NCBI GenBank assembly: GCA_019420065.1
Contig: JAHZHX010000003.1
Span: 43,535 to 75,617, forward strand
Direction: 5' to 3'
DNA: 32,083 nt
Source: Clostridiales bacterium
GTDB taxonomy: Bacteria; Bacillota; Clostridia; Christensenellales; Aristaeellaceae
A model generated the notes under the pieces. The model saw only the letters and a list, made by a program, of their open reading frames with translations. It had not been told where the DNA came from and did no database searches. The position numbers and the translations under genes were made by a program. Of this stretch, positions 29,339-32,083 are shown one piece after another; the stretch's first letter is position 1, and every line of letters begins with the position of its first letter.

Positions 29339-31177
29339 ATGTGCGGAATCGTAGGCTTCAACGGCACGCATCAGGCGGCGCCCATCCTGCTTGAGGGGCT
29401 GTCCAAACTTGAATACCGCGGATATGACTCCGCCGGCCTTGCCGTCCGCAACGGCGATTCGCCTGTCGAAATCGTTAAATGCAAGGGCCGTCTGCGCGTT
29501 CTGAGCGAAAAAACCAACGACGGTCAGGCGCTGCGCGGCACCTGCGGCATTGGCCATACCCGCTGGGCCACGCATGGCGAGCCGTCCACCGAAAACGCGC
29601 ATCCTCATTGCAGCGACGACGGCATCGTTGTGGGCGTGCATAACGGCATCATTGAAAACTATCAGGAGCTGAAGGATAAGCTGCTGCGCAACGGCTACCA
29701 GTTCGTTTCCGAAACGGATACCGAGGTGGCCATCAAGCTGATCCATTACTATTACCTCAAATACAAAATCGGCCCGGTGGACGCGCTGGCCCGCGCCATG
29801 ATGCGTATCCGCGGCTCCTATGCGCTGGCGGTGCTGTTCAACGACCATCCGCAGGAGATCTATGCCGCCCGCAAGGACAGCCCCATGATCCTGGGCATTA
29901 ATGACGGCGAGACCTACCTGGCCAGCGACGTGCCCGCCATTCTCAAGTATACCCGCAGCGTCTATTACATCGGCAATCTGGAAATTGCCCGTCTCGGTCA
30001 GGGAACGGTCGATTTCTATAACGTTGACGGCGACAAGATCGAAAAAGAGCTGACGCAAATCAGCTGGGACGCCGAAGCGGCCGAAAAAGGCGGCTACGAG
30101 CATTTCATGATGAAGGAGATCCATGAGCAGCCCAAGGTAGTGCGCGATACACTGCATTCCGTGCTCAAGGACGGCAAAATCGATCTGAGCGGCGTGGGGC
30201 TGGACGAAGAATACATCCGCTCCATCCGCGAAATCTGCATCGTCGCCTGCGGCTCGGCCTATCATGTAGGCATCGCCGCCCAGTATGTGATCGAGGATCT
30301 GTGCCGCATCCCCGTGCGTGTAGAACTGGGCAGTGAATTCCGCTACCGCCGCCCCATCATCAATCCCGGGTGCCTGGTCGTGGTCATCAGCCAGTCGGGC
30401 GAAACGGCCGACTCCCTGGCCGCCCTGCGCGAGGCCAAGGCGCACGGCGTAAAGACCCTGGGAATTGTCAACGTGGTCGGTTCCTCCATCGCCCGCGAGG
30501 CGGACAATGTGTTCTATACCCTGGCCGGCCCCGAAATCGCCGTGGCGACCACCAAGGCCTATTCCACGCAGCTGATCGCCTGCTACCTGCTGGCGCTGCA
30601 ATTCGCGCTGGTACGCGGTGAAATGCAGGAGGATAAATACCTTTCCCTGATTGCCGAGCTGGAAACGCTGCCCGACAAGATCCAGCGCCTGCTGGACGAC
30701 AAGGAGCGCATCCAGTGGTTTGCCTCCAAGTTTGCCGGCGCGCATGATATTTTCTTCATCGGCCGCGGGCTGGATTACGCCATCAGCCTGGAAGGCAGCC
30801 TCAAGATGAAGGAAATCAGCTACATCCATTCCGAAGCCTATGCCGCGGGCGAGCTTAAGCACGGCACCATCAGCCTGATCGAAGAGGGTACGCTGGTCAT
30901 CGGCGTGACCACGCAGCAGGAGCTGTACGAAAAGACGCTGAGCAACATGGTCGAGGTTCGCAGCCGCGGCGCGTACCTGATGGGGCTGACCACCTACGGC
31001 AATTACAGCATTGAGGATACCGCCGGCTTCACGGTCTATATCCCCCGGACCGACGCGCACTTTGCCACCAGCCTGGCCGTGATCCCCTTGCAGCTGCTGG
31101 GCTATTATGTCAGCGTTGCCAAGGGACTGGACGTGGATAAGCCGCGCAACCTGGCCAAGAGCGTGACCGTGGAATAA
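29339..31177 (+). CDS. glmS: glutamine-fructose-6-phosphate aminotransferase (isomerizing)
   Basis: Makes glucosamine-6-phosphate from fructose-6-phosphate and glutamine, the first step of UDP-GlcNAc and cell-wall synthesis. The 612-residue protein begins MCGIVGFNG, with Cys2 as the glutaminase nucleophile, followed by RGYDSAG and GHTRWATHGEPS. Two SIS sugar-isomerase domains follow (SQSGETADSLAALREAK near 350 and GRGLDYAISLEGSLKMKE near 475), and the C terminus DKPRNLAKSVTVE is the family tail. GGGAGG lies before the start. The 51-nt gap to the upstream gene leaves no room for a glmS ribozyme, which many Firmicutes have. A terminator follows. Confidence 0.98.
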   Translation: MCGIVGFNGTHQAAPILLEGLSKLEYRGYDSAGLAVRNGDSPVEIVKCKGRLRVLSEKTNDGQALRGTCGIGHTRWATHGEPSTENAHPHCSDDGIVVGVHNGIIENYQELKDKLLRNGYQFVSETDTEVAIKLIHYYYLKYKIGPVDALARAMMRIRGSYALAVLFNDHPQEIYAARKDSPMILGINDGETYLASDVPAILKYTRSVYYIGNLEIARLGQGTVDFYNVDGDKIEKELTQISWDAEAAEKGGYEHFMMKEIHEQPKVVRDTLHSVLKDGKIDLSGVGLDEEYIRSIREICIVACGSAYHVGIAAQYVIEDLCRIPVRVELGSEFRYRRPIINPGCLVVVISQSGETADSLAALREAKAHGVKTLGIVNVVGSSIAREADNVFYTLAGPEIAVATTKAYSTQLIACYLLALQFALVRGEMQEDKYLSLIAELETLPDKIQRLLDDKERIQWFASKFAGAHDIFFIGRGLDYAISLEGSLKMKEISYIHSEAYAAGELKHGTISLIEEGTLVIGVTTQQELYEKTLSNMVEVRSRGAYLMGLTTYGNYSIEDTAGFTVYIPRTDAHFATSLAVIPLQLLGYYVSVAKGLDVDKPRNLAKSVTVE

Positions 31178-31197
31178 CCGATACAACGATATAAACT

Positions 31198-31235
31198 GCC
31201 TGCTCCGTTTTTCTTTAAACAGAGCAGGCTTTTTT
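31198..31235 (+). terminator. intrinsic terminator of glmS
   Basis: GCCTGCTC (31198-31205) pairs with GAGCAGGC (31222-31229), extended inside by GTTT/AAAC after a C/A mismatch, and is followed by six T. Confidence 0.93.
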
Positions 31236-31296
31236 ATGCATCAAACCGCGCGCCAGCCGACAATTGTAAACAATTCTTTTGCGGACAAAAACGATA

Positions 31297-31325
31297 TTGA
31301 TAATTATTGGTCATCATGATATCAT
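31297..31325 (+). promoter_or_regulatory. probable promoter of the membrane-anchored hypothetical gene
   Basis: TTGATA (31297-31302) and TATCAT (31320-31325) are 17 bp apart, about 100 nt before the start codon at 31425. Upstream, 31261-31275 has two ACAATT copies. The rest of 31236-31424 is AT-rich and non-coding. Confidence 0.55.
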
Positions 31326-31424
31326 TTTAATGAAAATTATGGTTGAACAAGTGCCTGCATATTCATTTTATCGGTCTTGTATTTCCATATTTTAATACAC
31401 CAGCAATACAGGAGGACAGTGTTG

Positions 31425-31931
31425 ATGAAAAAGCTCAAATACATCTTTCCGACATTCATCGTCGGGCTGCTTCTGGGTGGGCTGCTGTGCTACGGCGGCA
31501 TGGAGCTGATTCCCCGGATTCAGGAAAACCGCAACGTCTATGACCGCTTTACGGTGGGCGAGGCCGTCATAATTCAGGGCGTAACACCGCTTATGGCACA
31601 TCCTGACAATACGCATATAGCGCTTGTTACCTGCTCTACTGCAAAGGAAGCTGAAAGCCTTGACATTGACCGCATTCGTTCTTTTCTCGATCAATATCAA
31701 GTGGCCATATTCTATATCGCAAATGAGGATTTCCGAGCACTTATTCCCCCGGAAGAGCTCTTTAACGAACAAGCAACCGGACTCGCCGCTTGGAAAGCTC
31801 CAATCTATACAGGGGTTTTCAATGAAAAGGCACTCAGCCCGGCAACCTATCTGCTGATTAGCCCGGACGGCACGCTGCTTTTCAAGTCGCATGACCTAAA
31901 CAAGGTCAGCGACTACCTTGCCAAACAATAA
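31425..31931 (+). CDS. membrane-anchored protein of unknown function, possible thioredoxin-like fold
   Basis: A 168-residue protein with an N-terminal KKLKYIFPTFIVGLLLGGLL segment that acts as a signal anchor or uncleaved signal peptide, placing the rest outside the membrane. The extracellular part has a VTCSTAKEAE region after a beta-strand-like HIALVTC and ends with PATYLLISPDGTLLFKSHDL, which resembles the last strands of thioredoxin/peroxiredoxin-like proteins. There is no CXXC, only one cysteine in that domain, so a redox role is doubtful. AGGAGG at 31410-31415 sets the start at 31425, 48 nt inside the longer frame. I do not recognise a family; fold assignment is a guess. Confidence 0.75.
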   Translation: MKKLKYIFPTFIVGLLLGGLLCYGGMELIPRIQENRNVYDRFTVGEAVIIQGVTPLMAHPDNTHIALVTCSTAKEAESLDIDRIRSFLDQYQVAIFYIANEDFRALIPPEELFNEQATGLAAWKAPIYTGVFNEKALSPATYLLISPDGTLLFKSHDLNKVSDYLAKQ

Positions 31932-31964
31932 CCGCATTACGCTGTCAACTGTAAAACGACGCCG

Positions 31965-31993
31965 GGGAGGGGCTTTGCCGTAAAGCCCCTCCC
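31965..31993 (+). terminator. hairpin after the membrane-anchored protein gene
   Basis: A perfect 12-bp stem, GGGAGGGGCTTT (31965-31976) with AAAGCCCCTCCC (31982-31993), has a 5-nt loop. It is followed by TTGATTGT rather than a clean T-tract, so termination may be partial. It lies 33 nt after the stop codon. Confidence 0.7.
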
Positions 31994-32006
31994 TTGATTG
32001 TATAAT

Positions 32007-32030
32007 GAAAACCCCCGCTTCGAGCGGGGG
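32007..32030 (-). terminator. minus-strand intrinsic terminator for a gene beyond the right edge
   Basis: CCCCCGCT (32012-32019) pairs with AGCGGGGG (32023-32030) around a 3-nt loop. On the minus strand the stem is followed by GTTTT, so it would end a transcript coming from the right. It lies next to an open minus-strand tail at 32031-32083 that is too short to identify. Confidence 0.7.
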
Positions 32031-32083
32031 TCAGACCATCAACAAAGTGGGTACATCATTGCCGGGATGCAATGAAGGGGCGC

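Noticed and set aside
28931..31186. A 751-codon open frame antisense to glmS
   Set aside because: The plus strand encodes an unmistakable GlmS; the antisense frame is a codon-bias artefact.
31297..31312. Fur-type box overlapping the promoter of the last gene
   Set aside because: TGATAATTATT matches the first part of the consensus but the second half (GGTC) fails; AT-rich chance match.
32031..32083. C-terminal end of a minus-strand gene at the right edge
   Set aside because: More than one minus-strand frame is open over only 53 nt, so neither frame nor product can be assigned; only the adjoining minus-strand terminator is reported.

Overview
The window looks like a chromosomal stretch from a GC-rich gut-type member of the Firmicutes, class Clostridia, possibly near Christensenellales or Oscillospirales; the exact lineage is inference. 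The clues are near-consensus sigma-A promoters (TTGACA, 17 bp, TATAAT) before several genes, strong AGGAGG ribosome sites, a SAM-I (S-box) riboswitch on metK, a sortase-anchored surface protein with an IPQTG motif, an MgtE channel and an AI-2E/YtvI family membrane protein. There are no tRNA, rRNA, insertion-sequence, phage or CRISPR signals.

Layout. (1) 1-5663, plus strand: a tightly packed run of the tail of an unknown gene, a folate-type ECF S component, endonuclease III, a zinc/manganese ABC ATPase and permease, a GH13 alpha-glucan hydrolase and a sugar-phosphate isomerase/epimerase. (2) 5701-14511, plus strand: a catabolic cluster with four divergent FAD-dependent oxidoreductases (FAD_oxidored/PF12831 type), an AraB-type ribulokinase and a LacI-family regulator. 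Two palindromic TAGACCGGT elements sit just before the first two-oxidoreductase operon and before the oxidoreductase-kinase-oxidoreductase operon, as expected for operators of the local LacI protein. No transporter or obvious electron-transfer partner is encoded with it. (3) 14512-19591: a secreted GH3-like protein with codon use suggesting high expression, then a BspA-type leucine-rich-repeat plus von Willebrand A surface protein.

(4) 19592-22560: a structured intergenic repeat element flanked by two near-identical 31-bp hairpins, the SAM riboswitch with metK and a GNAT acetyltransferase, and an AT-rich GNAT pseudogene. (5) 22599-27412, minus strand: a HicB-like/DinB-like hypothetical protein, a DUF2461 protein overlapping an ECF-like sigma factor gene, and an mgtE-HAD phosphatase operon with a long (about 226 nt) leader that has no M-box but holds a hairpin and a short upstream reading frame. 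(6) 27532-32083, plus strand: a small XRE regulator with a consensus promoter, an AI-2E family exporter, glmS, and a membrane-anchored protein of unknown function with a possible thioredoxin-like fold. A minus-strand terminator near the right edge implies a gene entering from beyond the window.

The strongest candidate for an undescribed system is the LacI-controlled flavoenzyme/ribulokinase cluster (5701-14511), possibly extended to the secreted GH3 protein through a third, weaker operator-like site. Its substrate cannot be read from the sequence.
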